DNA of 64,000 nt, taken from Hordeum vulgare subsp. vulgare. Lineage: Eukaryota > Streptophyta > Magnoliopsida > Poales > Poaceae. Every line of letters starts with the position of its first letter. Position 1 is the first letter of the stretch. Location: positions 348,871,823 through 348,935,822 of the forward strand of contig NC_058524.1 of assembly GCF_904849725.1 (NCBI RefSeq), written 5' to 3'. Shown here in pieces: positions 46,602 to 58,653 of the stretch. Position numbers and translations under genes: made by a program. The notes under the pieces were generated by a model. It was not told where the DNA came from. It made no database searches and saw nothing but the letters and a program-made list of their open reading frames with translations.

Positions 46602-49218
46602 GAATCTATCCTTTTTCTTTCTGTTTTGTGTTTTCCACACTTTCATAGTTATGTTATGATTGTGTTTTTTGTGTTTCTTTTTGCGTTTGTGCCAAGCAAA
46701 ACCGTTATGATTAGTCTTGGGGATGATCGTTTGGTCATGCTGGAAAAGACAGAAACTTTCTGCTCACGAAAAGAATTTTAGTTTTTGTTCTGTAAGAGCT
46801 TTTGAGTTGATTCTTTTTGCTGCTGATTGCTACGCAAATTCTTCATACTTCCGCAATTGTTCAGAAGTTTTGAAGTACGTAAGTATACGAAGTATATAGA
46901 TTGCTACAGACTGGTCTGTTGTTAACAGATTCTGTTTTTGTTGTGTTGGTTGCTTATTTTGATGAAACTATGGATAGTATCGGGGGGTATTAGCCATGGA
47001 AGATTGAAAATACAGTAACCCAACATCAACATAAGTAGAATTTAATTTTTTCTACAGTACCTAAGGAAGTGGTGGTTTGCTTTCTTATACTAATGTTATC
47101 ACGAGTTTCTGTTTAAGTTTCGTGTTGTGAAGTTTTCAAGTTTTGAGTGAAATTCTTATGGACAAAAGGATAAAGAGTGGCAAGAGCTCAAGCTTGGGGA
47201 TGCCCAAGGCACCCCAAGATGATTAAAGTATGCCATAAAAGCCTAAGCTTGGGGATGCCCCGAGAAGGCATCCCCTCTTTCGTCTTCAATCCATCGGTAA
47301 CGTTACTTGGGGCTACATTTTTATTCACCACATGTTATGTGTTTTTCTTGGAGCGTCTTGTATCGTAGAAGTCTTTTATTTTTGTTGTGCCACAATCATC
47401 TTTGCTGCACACCTAGAGAGAGAGACATGCACTCACCGTGATTTTGTCGAGCTTCACTTATATCCTTTGGTAGACAATTCAGCTCACATGTGCTTCACTT
47501 ATATCTTTTGAGCTAGTTGATTTTGCTCTGTGTGCTTCACTTATATCTTTTAGAGCACGGTGGTGCGTAGCTTGGTAGTTGTTCTATGCTATGAAAGTAG
47601 TCTCAAAAGGGGTAGTTATCCAAAGGGATACGAAAACTTCCACCTTCATGTGCATTGAATAGTTAGAGAAGTTTGATTCATCTCAACTAGTTTTGAGTTG
47701 TGGTTATGGTAATATTGAAGTTATATTAGTAAGGTGTTGTGGATCTAGAAATACTTGTGTTGAAGTTAGTGATTCCCGTAGCATGCACGTATGGTGAACT
47801 GCTATGTGATGAAGTCTGAGCATGATTAGTCTATTGATTGTCATCTTTTGTGTGGCGGCCGGGATCGCGCGATGGTTTATACCTACCAACCCTTCCCCTA
47901 GGAGTATGCGTTGAATGCTTTGTTTCGATTACTACTAAAACTTTCGCAACAAGTATATCAGTTCTTCATGACTAATGTTGATTCCATGGTTTAGATTCAC
48001 TTTCACCTTCCACCATCACTATCTTCTTTAGTGCCAAGCAACTTTCGCCGGTGCACAAAACCCACCATTAGCCTCCCTCAAAACAGCCACCATACCTACC
48101 TACTATGGCTTTTTCAAATTCATTCCGAGATATATTGCCATGCAACTACCACCATGACATGTGCCACCACGTCTACATTGCCATTGCATGATCGTAAGAT
48201 AGCTAGCATGATGTTTCCATTTATGTCTATGCCATGCTAGATCATTGTCACGGTACACTACCGAAGGCATTCCATATAGAGTCATCGTTGCTCTAAGTTT
48301 TTTGTTGTAAGTGTGATGATCATCATTGATGGAGCATTGTCCCATGTGAGGAAATAAAAGAGGCCAAAGATGCCCACCAAAAAAATAATAAAAAAGAGGC
48401 CAAAGAGCCCATTCAAAAAAATGAGAGAATAAGAGAGAAGGGACAATGCTACCACCTTTCCACACTTGTGCATATTAAGCACCATGATCTTCATGATTGA
48501 GAGTCTCTCGTTTTGTCACCACCATATAGCTAGTGGGAAATTTTCATTATATAACTTGGCTTGTATATTCCAATGATAGGCTTCCTCAAATTTGCCTTAG
48601 GTCTTCGTGAGCAAGCAAGTTGGATGCACACCCACTAGTTTTCTTTAAGAGCTTTCACATACTCTTAGCTCTAGTGCATCATTTGTATGGCAATCCCTAC
48701 TCATTCACATTGATATCTATTGATGAGCATCTCCAGAGCTCATTGATATACCTAGTTAATGTGACCATCTTCTCCTTGTTTGTCTTGCAACCTCCACCAC
48801 ACTCCACACCACTTATAGTGCTAAAACCATGGCTCACGCTCATGTATTGCGTGAGAGTTGAAATTTTTTGAGAAAGTAAAGGTGTGAAAACAATTACTTG
48901 GCCAATACCGGGGTTGTGCATGATTTAAATTCGTTGTGCAATGATGATAGAGCATAGCCAGACTATATGATTTTGTAGGGATAACTTTCTTTTGGCCTTG
49001 TTATTTTGAAAGTTCATGATTACTTTGCTAGTTTGCTTGAAGTATTATTGTTTCCACGTCAATAGCAAACTATTGTTTTGAACTAATGGATCTGAACATT
49101 CACGTCACATAAGAGGAGTTACAAAGTACATCTATGCTAGGTAGCATGAAAGCATCAAAAATTCATTCTTTATCACTTCCCTACTCGAGGACGAGCAGGA
49201 GTTAAGCTTGGGGATGCT
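46602..49218 (+). other. Non-coding 3' half of the Gypsy element, with repeated polypurine-like tract
   Basis: 2.6 kb without any recognisable RT, RNase H or integrase on either strand. The 14-mer aagcttggggatgc occurs three times: 47190-47203, 47245-47258, and 49204-49217 right before the 3' LTR, where it acts as the polypurine tract. Confidence 0.8.
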
Positions 49219-50860
49219 TGATACGTCTCAAATGTATCTATAATTTTTGATGGTTTCACGCTGTTATCTTGTCAACTTTGGATGTTTTTATTACCTTTTA
49301 TATCTTTTTTGGGAGTAACTTATTAACTCAGTGCCAAGTGCCAGCTCCTGTTTTTTCTGTGTTTTTGACTCTTTTCATATCTAATTTTGGAACGGAGTCC
49401 AAACGGAATAAAATCCCCAAAATGATTTTTTCCAGAACGGAAGAAGATCGGGAGGCTTGAGGGCCAAGCAAGTGGGCCCACAAGCCTTGTTGTCGCGGCC
49501 AGGGGGAGGCCACGACAACCAAGCTTGTGCCCCCCCTAGCGCTCCCCTGCCTTAGGTCTTTGGCCTATAAATTCCCTAAAAATCCAGAAAAAATTAGGGC
49601 ATCCACGAAAACACTTTTCCGCCGCCGCAAGCTTCCGTTTTCGCAAGATCTCATCTGGAGACCCTTCCCGGTGCCCTGCCGGAGGGGACCTTGGAGTTGG
49701 AGGGCTTCTTCATCAACACCATCGCCCCTCCAATGACTTGTGAGTAGTTCACTTCAGACCTACGGGTCCGTAGTTAGTAGCTAGATGGCTTCTTCTCTCT
49801 CTTGGATCTTCAATACAAAGTTCTCCATGATCTTCATGGAGATCTATCCGATGTAATCCTCTTTGGCGGTGTGTTTGTCGAGATCCGATGAATTGTGGAT
49901 TTGTGATCAGATTATCTATGATATATATTTGAGTCTTTGCTGATTTCTTATATGCATGATTTGATATCCTTGTAAGTTTCTCCGAGTCTTGGGTTTTGTT
50001 TGGCCAACTAGATCTATGATTCTTGCAATGGAAGAAGTGCTTGGTTTTGGGTTCATACCGTGTGGTGACCTTTCCCAGTGACGGAAGGGGCAGCAAGGCA
50101 CGCATCATGTTGTTGCCATCAAGGGTAACAAGATGGGATTTTATCGTAGATATGAGATTGTCCATCTACATCATGTCATCTTTCTTAAGGCGTTACTCTG
50201 TTCTCATCAACTTAAATACACTAGATGCATGTTGGATAGCGGTCGACGTGTGGAGTAATAGTAGTAGATGCAGAAAGTATCGGTCTACTTGTTTTGGACG
50301 TGATGCCTATAGATATAATCATTGCCATAGATAACGTCACGACTTTGCGCGGTTCTATCAATTGCTCGATAGTAATTCGTTCACCCACCGTCTACTTGCT
50401 TTCATGAGAGAATCCACTAGTGAACACTACGGCCCCCGGGTCTATTCACACCTATCGTTTCCACTTTCGCTTTTACTTTGCTTTGTTTCTTTGTTGCTTT
50501 CAGTTCTCACTTGGCAAACAATCTATAAGGGATTAACAACCCCTTCGTAGCGTTGGGAGCAAGCTCTTTGTGTTTGTGCAGGTACTTATTCCTTCACTGG
50601 ATCGATACCTTGGTTCTCAAAACTGAGGGAAATACTTACCGCCGCTGTGCTACATCACCCTTTCCGCTTCGAGGGAACACCAACGCAAAGCTCCAAGGCC
50701 ACGAGGGAAATCCTTTTCATATTTGCCTAGGAAGTCCCTAAAGGCGTAGCCATGGCAGAAGGATTCCTGGTGCCGTTGCTGAGGACTATCAAGACAAGAC
50801 TAGTCTCCCGTGAGCACGCTTGTTTCTGGCACCGTTGGAAGGTCTTTTGTTGCAGTAGCA
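49219..50860 (+). repeat. 3' LTR of the gag-protease Gypsy
   Basis: 1,642 bp, same ends as the 5' LTR; 17 bp shorter because of small indels. Followed by ccatc. Confidence 0.92.
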
Positions 50861-50865
50861 CCATC

Positions 50866-51843
50866 CTGCTCCTCCGGCCGATGCCACACGTTGTCTGTCT
50901 CTTCACCATCGTCTCCACACCCTCTACACCATCGTTTGCTCTCTCTCCAACTAGTGAGCTCAAGTGAACTCTTGCCTCCCTCCCGCTACTCCAGTGCAAA
51001 GCTATTGTTTGTGTCTGAAACTATATTAGCATGTTCAGAATCTGATATTTGATTGAGTAGTTTGCATACCATACCTAGGGATGCATGTTCAGTGATCTTA
51101 CTTGGCTAAATTCCATCCTAGTTTATGGGTGGAAGGCTGTGTTATTTGCCTTGTTTAATTTTCTTTAGAATACCGAGTTATGTTAGATGGAAATCTATTT
51201 TTGCCTGAATTTTCCTGAGTGTAGCATCAAGATCTTGTAACAGGTCAAAAGATTGTGTAGCAGCCAAGTAGCCAAGTAAAAGATTTGTTCATCTCTCTTG
51301 TTTTTATGCAGGTAGCACATATGACAGTTGTTTGTAACATTGAGCTGAAGAAGAGAAATTGAATCATATTTTTTGCTATGCCACCTTAGTGCATATAGTG
51401 TGTGGAGTGTCCAATTTTGTTTGCTTTTAGTATATGATTTCTTGATGTTATCTTAGTGTATTCCTAGCATCTCCCAGCCAATATTGGGTGTGAGCAAGAA
51501 TTGAAGTTTGGCACTGATTTTTATATTGTCTAATTTGGTTGTTTATTAGGATTCTTGCTCCCAATGACTCAGCTACCAGCAGCTGCACAGCGAGCCCCTT
51601 CCGCGCTTGTCACTGCATCCTTCACTACTTGGTGAGTCAACCACATCTTTGATCTGTTTTAGTTATGGTGGTATCTATTTTTACTATGTGTAGTACCATT
51701 CAATTTGTTCCATGATTCTTCATTTCTTTTTAAACCACATTACTTACTGTACTTAAGTAATTCCTTGCATTCACTGGTTCTGATATTATCCATTCGGGAT
51801 TTAGTGTTGCTTTGGTACTAACCAAGTGTGAAGCTAACCTACC
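50866..51843 (+). other. 5' leader of the CACTA transposase genes
   Basis: Continues the 30-bp minisatellite and then an AT-rich leader without coding sequence up to the TnpD ATG at 51844. GT and AG sites near 51630 and 51300 suggest leader introns, but this cannot be verified from sequence alone. Confidence 0.45.
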
Positions 51844-54540
51844 ATGGATAGAAGTTGGATGGATGCGCCTAGGTATAATGCCACATATATTTTAAATTTC
51901 TTAGATGCTGAAATCATATATAACACACTGCACATTTATGCTTGGATGTAGGCATACAGAGAAGTACTTACATGGGCTCACCAAATTCCTAGGCTCCACA
52001 TTTAGTAAATCATCAGTCGAGAATAAAATCTTATGTCCTTGCAAAAACTGTGTGAACTCGTACTAGAGAGAAGAATCTGAAGTCCGTGAGCACCTATTAT
52101 GCGAGGGATTTGTAGATGGCTACAAGCAGTGGATATTTCGTGGTGAACGCGTCTCTTCTTCTGCCATTCCTCCAAATCTAGATGAGGGTGGCGATAGGGA
52201 TGAGGACGATGATATATCTGATTTGCTAAGAGACCTTGCTGCTGGTTTAGATAAAGAGGGAGATCTTGAAGATGATTGTGGTTTAAATCGGGATGATTAT
52301 TTTCTAGAATCTATTCAGCTGGTTCTAATTAAATAGGAGCTATATCCAGGCTATAAGAAATTGTCAAAGCTTCGTTTCCTAGTGTGACTTATTCACACCA
52401 AACTACTTGGAGGATGGTCCGATAGAAGTTTTGATCTGTTGTTAGGTCTACTTAAAGATGCTTACCCTAAGTCCGCGATACCCAAAAACTCGAACGAAGC
52501 CAAAAAACTTGTCAAGTGCTTAGGACTTCGGTATGTTAATATCCATGCATGTGAAAATGACTGCATTCTATTTTGGAAGAACAATGTTAATGCTAATTCA
52601 TGCCCAGAATGTAAGGCTTAACGATGGAAATCCGAAAGGAAGAGTGCAGATGGGAAACGTGTCCACAAGGTTTTTAAGAAGGTTCTTTGTTACTTCCCAA
52701 TAAAGAAGAGGCTTCAAAGGTTGTTTTTCTGTTCCCGAACTGCGGCTCTCACAAGATGGAATGCACAAGAGCGCACACAAGATGGCTGGATTAGGCATCC
52801 TGCAGATTCTCTCCTATGGAAAGACTTTGATGAAAAGAATAAAGATTTTACAAAAAACAATAGAAATCTTAAGCTTGTAGTATGTGCAGATGGTTCTAAT
52901 CCATTTAGATCCATGAATCTTAGCTATAGCATTTGGCCAGTATTATTGGTTCCTTATAACTTTCCACCCTTGATGATTATGAAGCAATCAAATTTCATTC
53001 TATCATTGTTGATTCCTGGCCGAAATGCTCTTGGTAGTGACATGGATGTCTATCTTGAGCCACTAGTTGATGATATGGTAGATATGTTTGTTGATGGTGT
53101 TAGGACCTATGATGCTTCAACCGTAGAGTATTTTCAGTTGTGTGCTCCCATAATATGTACAGTTATAGATAAACCGGGTCTTGGGTCTTTGATTGGCTGT
53201 GCTACCTGTGGAGAAGGAGCTTTCCCTGAATGCCACTCCCATGTATGTTCTCTTGGGATGAAAAATGGTAGCAAGACTTGCTACATGGGGCATCGTAGGT
53301 TCTTACATGCAGATCACCCCTTGAGGTATGATACACGCACATTCGGTGACATAGAACTTGGGACAGCACCCGTTCTACTTACCGGTAGGCAAATCTTACA
53401 GCTAACAGAAAATATTCAAACTAAGTTTGGGAAGGACCCTAAATCGAAGCAGCTTAGAACTAAGAAACGCAAGAAAGGAGATCCATTGATCATTTGGAAA
53501 AGAAAGTCTATATGGTTTAAACTGCCTTATTGGAAGGATTTGAAGATGCATCATAACTTGATAAAAACGTGTATGATAACATAGTTAACACTTATTTGTT
53601 GGCTGTGAATGGAAAAAACCAAGGATAACATTAATTCTCGATATGACCTTGAAGCACTCAATATTAGAAAGGATCTTCAACCTACTGATCTTGATGATGA
53701 TGAAGTTTTTTTCCCTCCGGCGCCTTACGTAATGGAATCTGATCAGCACAGGACATTTTGCAAAGCATTTAAAAATGCCATGTTTCCTAATGGTTATGCA
53801 TCTGACATACGCTGTAATGTGCATGCTAAGGAGAAAAAAAGATAATTGGGTTAAAGAGCCATGACAACCATGTCCTTTTGCAACACTTGCTACCACTTGC
53901 TGTGAGAAGAACATTACCAGAAAGAGTGAGTGCGGTATTGATTCGTGTGAAGTATAGTAGCTACACTATAAATTGGGTAGACTTTCATACACAAGCATAC
54001 GACGAGGGATGGCCGTTTCAGAGTAGTGGAGTAGCTCTTGTTGCACAAACCACGTCTTCTGCAAAAGGATAAGGTGGCAATATTAGTGTAAGAAACAAGA
54101 CATACTATGGCATTATAAAGGAAATTCTTGAGTTAAACTATCAACATGAAGGGAAAGCAGTGTTGTTCAAATGTGAATGGGTTGGTAATCGTCTAGAAGA
54201 TTAATGAGTAAAAACCGCTCAGTTTGGGATCACTTATGTGAATTTCAAGCATGTATTTAATACCGGTGAGAAAATATCAGATGAGCCCTTCATATTAGCC
54301 ACCCAAGCAACTCAAGTTTACTATGTTGAAGATCTCATTGATGCTGAGTGGTCTAGTGTTGTTGTTCCATCATTGTATGACATAGAAGAACCTGAAGATG
54401 ACAATGGTAATGTTTTACGTGTGACGTTGCCTGATCCATGTACTGCCATACATGTGAGTGTTGCGGATGGAGCCATTGGTTCAGCTATGACAAATATAGA
54501 TGGACTAGTTCTTAAAGCTAGTGATATTGAAAAAAAGTAA
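51844..54540 (+). pseudogene. tnpD: TnpD-type CACTA transposase, damaged
   Basis: Starts ATG 51844 with MDRSWMDAPR, the typical CACTA start. A short intron (about 51873-51951) is followed by the transposase-associated Cys motif LCPCKNCVNS. The Transposase_21 domain extends from about 52330 to 53560 (LVVCADGSNPFRSM, WPVLLVPYNFPP, GRNALGSDMDVYLEPLVDD, GHRRFLHADHPLR). The segment 53609-53940 (GLKSHDNHVLLQHLLPLAVRRTLP) follows, then a DUF4216-type C-terminal domain at about 54090-54440 (FGITYVNFKHVFN, PFILATQATQVYYVEDL). TnpD is the DNA-cutting protein of CACTA elements. Stops include those at 52064-52066 and 52619-52621, others near 52334 and 52386, and one at 54070-54072. The usual domain between the last two (DUF4218) is mostly missing, pointing to an internal deletion. 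Confidence 0.9.
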
Positions 54541-54615
54541 GTGTTGTTTACGATCCTGCAAGTATTTCCAGTGACGTACATGTACTCATATAATGTGTCT
54601 TTTGCATGAGGAAAA

Positions 54616-57090
54616 ATGGCAAGCACAAACGGAAAAGCTAAAGATGGTGGGGTCACGGTGGATCAACTTAAAGCGGTAGAGTATGAGCTACACAGAAGTA
54701 AGACCATTGAAGAAAATGATAAACGGCTAGCAGCGGTACCAGCAACAAAAGCTTCAATGCAGGAAAATATGGAGGCAAACCAATCCTCCAAAAAGAAAAG
54801 AAAGGTGAATTTCCATCAGATTCATTTTCTACCTGAAGAAAGCAAATGTAGCTTTCAACACTAACTATATATCTATGCACGCATCCTCCAGCGCACCTGT
54901 AAGCGCGAAGGAAGGGAGTGTTTTGAGGTCTAGGGTATCAAAAGATCAAGATCATGTAGATCCTGAGCATCAGCCTTCCAAAGGTATTGTAGTATAGTTG
55001 CTCATATTGTATCCTAATATCACTTGCTAGAATTGTTGTATGACTATGTTAATTTTCTTGCATGAAGAGATTACTCGTGAGCTTGATGATGAAGGTAGTC
55101 AAAAGAAAGGTGGACGAAAAATTACTCAAAAGGCTAACATATATGCTAGGCTCAATCAACCCAAAATCCATATTCGACTTAATGGGAATGGCCAGCCTGT
55201 TGGGCCAGATGCAACTGAATTTACCAATTTCATTGGTACTTTGGTGAGGAAGCATATACCACCTGCAGAGTTAGATTGGCGAGATGTTGATGTAGAAAAT
55301 AAGTTGTTGGTGTGGGAGACCTTGAAGGTATAAATGGGCATAGTTTGATTAACGTACACTCTTTCAATTATTGTCTAACTGAGTTTCCTAGTTTCTCTCT
55401 TTTTAATACACTTTATGATCTGTATTCATCCGCGTTGAGCTTTGTTATCAACACTTCACACATACAATGGAACGATTGGAAGTCAGATTTGAAGAGGCAC
55501 AAGTTTGATGTTGCACTCACTGATGGACAACTTATGAAAATACGTGATAGCAGAATTAGTGAAGCTAATTGGAAGACCCTTATTACTTACTGGAGATCTT
55601 CGGTATTTGAAGTAAGCCATCCCGTTGAATCAAAATCATAGTATACATGCAGCACTCTGTCAACATGGCTACTCATCATAAATCTGCTTTCCTTTCTTCT
55701 TGTAGTCTCGCAGTGCTATCGCAAAGAGGAATCGTGCCAATGCAGTGCCTCATACATCTGGCAGCAAGAGTCATTCCCGTGTTGCCGATGAAATGATAAA
55801 AATAGTTACCCCCGTTAAAAATGACAGCAAGAGTCTCTATTGCTAATGCATAAATAAATGATTGCAGGCTGTCAAACTTGGGCATGAGCCTCGAAGAGAT
55901 CAAGTTTATATCGAAACACATACATGCAAGAAAGGGGATAGGAAAGGTAGTTATGTGCCTGAGGCAACAACAACAATTGTAAGTCTCTTTTGCCATGCTC
56001 AGAAATTGTACAAGTAGAATTACTTACAAATTGTACAAATATAATTAACATAGCAAGTGAATATCATTTTGCAGAAAGACCTCATAGAGAAAGCTGAAAC
56101 ACACCCTGAATGGAAGGAAAAAACATTAAAGAAGGTGATCTGTTTGCACGTGTATGTGGAATTAAGGAGCCAAGGGGTCGTGTTCGTGTGTTAGGTATAG
56201 GGCGAATGCCTCAAGATTTGGGCACACCGGGTACACGGGGTAAAATGAGCACAAGAGTTCTAGTTGCAATGGAAGGGCGTCGAGTACTTGAAAATCGTGT
56301 TAGCATGCTGGAGGAGCATGTGCTTGAAATGCATGAACGAATGGACCGAATGGAATTGATGTTGGCTTCACAAGGAGGGAATAATATGGAAACTCCTAGC
56401 TCGCATAACGGTTCCAATTCTCGACAAGCAAAGAACTATTTCCACAACTTTTCATTGCATCAATAATCCTTCTTGCATGCAATAACTCTGTTTTCCATAT
56501 TGTTGTCTGAATAGAACTCAAGACTTGAAGTTGAGGAAGATAATGATGGCGAAGAACATGATCAAGGGGATGATGAAGAGCCCTTTGTTCATAGAAGAGT
56601 TGTTGCAAAGCCCCCTGCAAGAAGCTCATCAGCCCATGAAGATGAAAGCCTGGTAATATTCTCACGCTTACCTATATGTTTAAATTCTATATTATTTTCA
56701 TGTTTCTAAAATTATCATTGATTCAGATTGGTATGGATGTGCTTCTATATGCATGGACTCGTCCTGAAACTCTTGTTGCTAAGGCAACAATTATCTTAGT
56801 TGATCCAGATACTATTGTGGGCGAAGAGCCCCTTGGACCAGGGACTTATGAGGTTGTTGTCAATGTTGCGATCAGAAGGAATGCTACGGTGCCTTTTGAA
56901 TGTGATGGTTTACAATGTATCGTTGATGCTGTCACAAAGTCCATTGCATGGCCATCTAGCAAGGTAATCACCAACAATATATGTTCTGTCCACTTGCCTC
57001 GAATTGTTTGGCGTGTGATATTGACTCATGATTAGTTTGCCAGATGAAGCCCTACAAGCCAGGGGCATCTTCCTCGACCCGCCGCTAAGG
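54616..57090 (+). pseudogene. tnpA: TnpA-type CACTA protein (Ptta/En-Spm, Transposase_24)
   Basis: Exon-like segments: 54616-54806 (MASTNGKAKDGGVTVDQLKA, charged); 55065-55328 (IYARLNQPKIHIRLNGNGQP, VGPDATEFTNFIGTLVRKHI), ending at a GT; about 55430-55610 (IQWNDWKSDLKRHKFDVAL); 55706-55790 (RSAIAKRNRANAVPHTSGSK); 55867-55978 (LGHEPRRDQVYIETHTCKKG). These are the ordered blocks of the Transposase_24 domain. A coiled-coil exon (56257-56360), an acidic exon (56524-56652) and an exon starting IGMDVLLYAWTRPETLVAKA (56727-56960) follow. TnpA binds the subterminal repeats and aids transposition. Splice borders are inferred; the blocks I examined lack internal stops, so this gene is better preserved than tnpD. 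Confidence 0.8.
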
Positions 57091-58007
57091 TATTGTCCTT
57101 GACCCACCCCTAGCGCTATCTTTTTTGCTTGCGTTCTGATATGGCAACTTTGTCATGATTCGTCCGCTATTACGGTGTGTGACCGATATTGCGGGCGATA
57201 TAGCGTGTTTGGATTGCGGGCATAATGCTCTGGCTCCATAAAATATATGTTGACATATCACTAGGCGCCAGTGTAACGCCCCGGACACACCCGCCGGCGG
57301 TCATTACTCCTGGCGGGATCTAGACTGGCCCCACATATTACCTATATGTTTAAATTCTATATTATTTTCATGTTTCTAAAATTATCATTGATTCAGATTG
57401 GTATGGATGTGCTTCTATATGCATGGACTGGTCCTGAAACTCTTGTTGCTAAGGCAACAATTATTTTAATTGATCCAGATACTATTGTGGGCGAAGAGCC
57501 CCTTGGACCAGGGACTTATGAGGTTGTTGTCAATGTTGCGATCAGAAGGGATGCTACGGTGCCTTTTGAATGTGATGGTTTACAATGTATCGTTGATGCT
57601 GTCACAAAGTCCATTGCATGGCCATCTAGCAAGGTAATCACCAACAATATATGTTCTGTCCACTTGCCTCGAATTGTTTGGCGTGTGATATTGACTCATG
57701 ATTAGTTTGCCAGATGAAGCCCTACAAGCCAGGGGCATCTTCCTCGACCCGCCGCTCAGGTACTGTCCTTGACCCACCCCTAGCGCTATCTTTTTTGCTT
57801 GCGTTCTGATATGGCAACTTTGTCATGATTCGTCCGCTATTACGGTGTGTGACCGATATTGTGGGCGATATAGCGTGTTCGGGTTGCGGGCATAATGCTC
57901 TGGCTCCATAAAATATATGTTGACATATCACTAGGCGCCAGTGTAACGCCCCGGACACACCCGCCGGCGGTCGTTACTCCTGGCGGGATCTAGACTGGCC
58001 ACACATA
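56668..58007 (+). repeat. 670-bp tandem duplication spanning a TnpA exon and the edge of Cassandra
   Basis: Copy A is 56668-57337 and copy B 57338-58007. Both begin ttacctatatgtttaaattc, contain the exon with GEEPLGPGTYEVVVNVAIRR, and run into the first ~70 bp of the Cassandra LTR (tgtaacgccccggacacacc). Copy A breaks off after ccccacata and jumps back to the start of copy B. The copies differ at about ten sites. Confidence 0.93.
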
Positions 58008-58205
58008 TCAATACTAGTCTTTTTTGAGCACTTTGTCCTCACTCATGCGCACCCGGGATCAACTTCCCGGTCGGTCACCCATCCTAGAACTACTCCAAGC
58101 CAAGCACGCTTAACCTAGGAGTTCTGTTTGAATGGGCTCCCGGAAAAGAAGGAATTCCTTACTAATATGAGTAGTCTATCGTTCCTAATAAGCCAGGCGA
58201 TAACA
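57942..58205 (-). repeat. Cassandra LTR, left copy (3' LTR)
   Basis: 264 bp, tgtaacgcc ... gataaca on the plus strand. Contains the 5S-like segment at 58061-58140. Confidence 0.9.
58061..58140 (-). promoter_or_regulatory. 5S-rRNA-like segment in the left Cassandra LTR
   Basis: On the minus strand it contains GTTAAGCGTGCTTGG and CTAGGATGGGTGACC, which match plant 5S rRNA including the internal RNA polymerase III promoter region. It is a diverged 5S copy, not a functional rRNA gene. Confidence 0.88.
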
Positions 58206-58384
58206 TACACCACCACTCAGAGGAACCGACGTCCTCGTCGGGCCACATGAGCGTTCCCTCTTGGTACAAACGTCTGTGCATCCAGTCCAGTACATGTACC
58301 ATGCCGTGTGCCACGACGGGTCACAAACGCACACCTGTCCGCAAACATCCGTGTAACCGCGAGGGTCGGCACTGATACCAAACT

Positions 58385-58648
58385 TCTAACGCCCCGGACA
58401 CACCCGCCGGCGGTTGTTACTCCTGGCGGGATCTAGTCTGGCCCCACATATCAATACTAGTCTTTTCTGCGCACTTTGTCCTCACTCATGCGCACCCGGG
58501 ATCAACTTCCCGATCGGTCACCCATCCTAAAACTACTCCAAGCCAAGCACGCTTAACCTGAGAGTTATGTTTGAATGGGCTCCCAAAAAAGAAGGAATTT
58601 CTTACTGATATGAGTAGTCTATCATCCCTAGTAAGACACGCTATCACA
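58385..58648 (-). repeat. Cassandra LTR, right copy (5' LTR)
   Basis: 264 bp; begins tctaacgcc (tg changed to tc) and ends gctatcaca on the plus strand. Confidence 0.88.
58504..58584 (-). promoter_or_regulatory. 5S-rRNA-like segment in the right Cassandra LTR
   Basis: Minus strand: GGTTAAGCGTGCTTGG and TTAGGATGGGTGACC, homologous to the polymerase III promoter part of 5S rRNA. As the 5' LTR, this copy would drive any Cassandra transcript. Confidence 0.85.
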
Positions 58649-58653
58649 GCCAA

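Larger units (their letters stand above)
42545..50860 (+). mobile_element. Non-autonomous Gypsy retrotransposon with gag and protease only
   Basis: 8,316 bp. LTRs 42545-44203 (1,659 bp) and 49219-50860 (1,642 bp), both tgatacgtctcaaa ... ttgcagtagca. Left flank ccgtc (42540-42544) and right flank ccatc (50861-50865) are a TSD with one change. A tRNA-Asp-type primer site is at 44214. Gag and protease are coded at 44468-46538; the remaining 2.7 kb has no RT, RNase H or integrase. It must have moved with enzymes from another element. Confidence 0.93.
57942..58648 (-). mobile_element. Cassandra TRIM retrotransposon with 5S-rRNA-like LTRs
   Basis: 707 bp: LTR 57942-58205, internal 58206-58384, LTR 58385-58648; both LTRs are 264 bp. 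Flanks gccag (57937-57941) and gccaa (58649-58653) form a TSD with one change. On the minus strand a tRNA-iMet-type primer site (ttggtatcagtg, about 58382-58371) follows the 5' LTR. LTRs begin tgtaacgccccgg on the plus strand. It has no coding capacity, as expected for a TRIM. It lies inside the 3' part of the CACTA tnpA region. Confidence 0.93.

Noticed and set aside
47177..48871. RT or integrase coding in the 3' half of the gag-protease Gypsy
   Set aside because: All frames were inspected for YVDD-, TDNG- and RNase H-type motifs; none were found.
58061..58584. 5S rRNA gene
   Set aside because: The match covers only the central part and is diverged; the location in two 264-bp LTRs identifies Cassandra instead.
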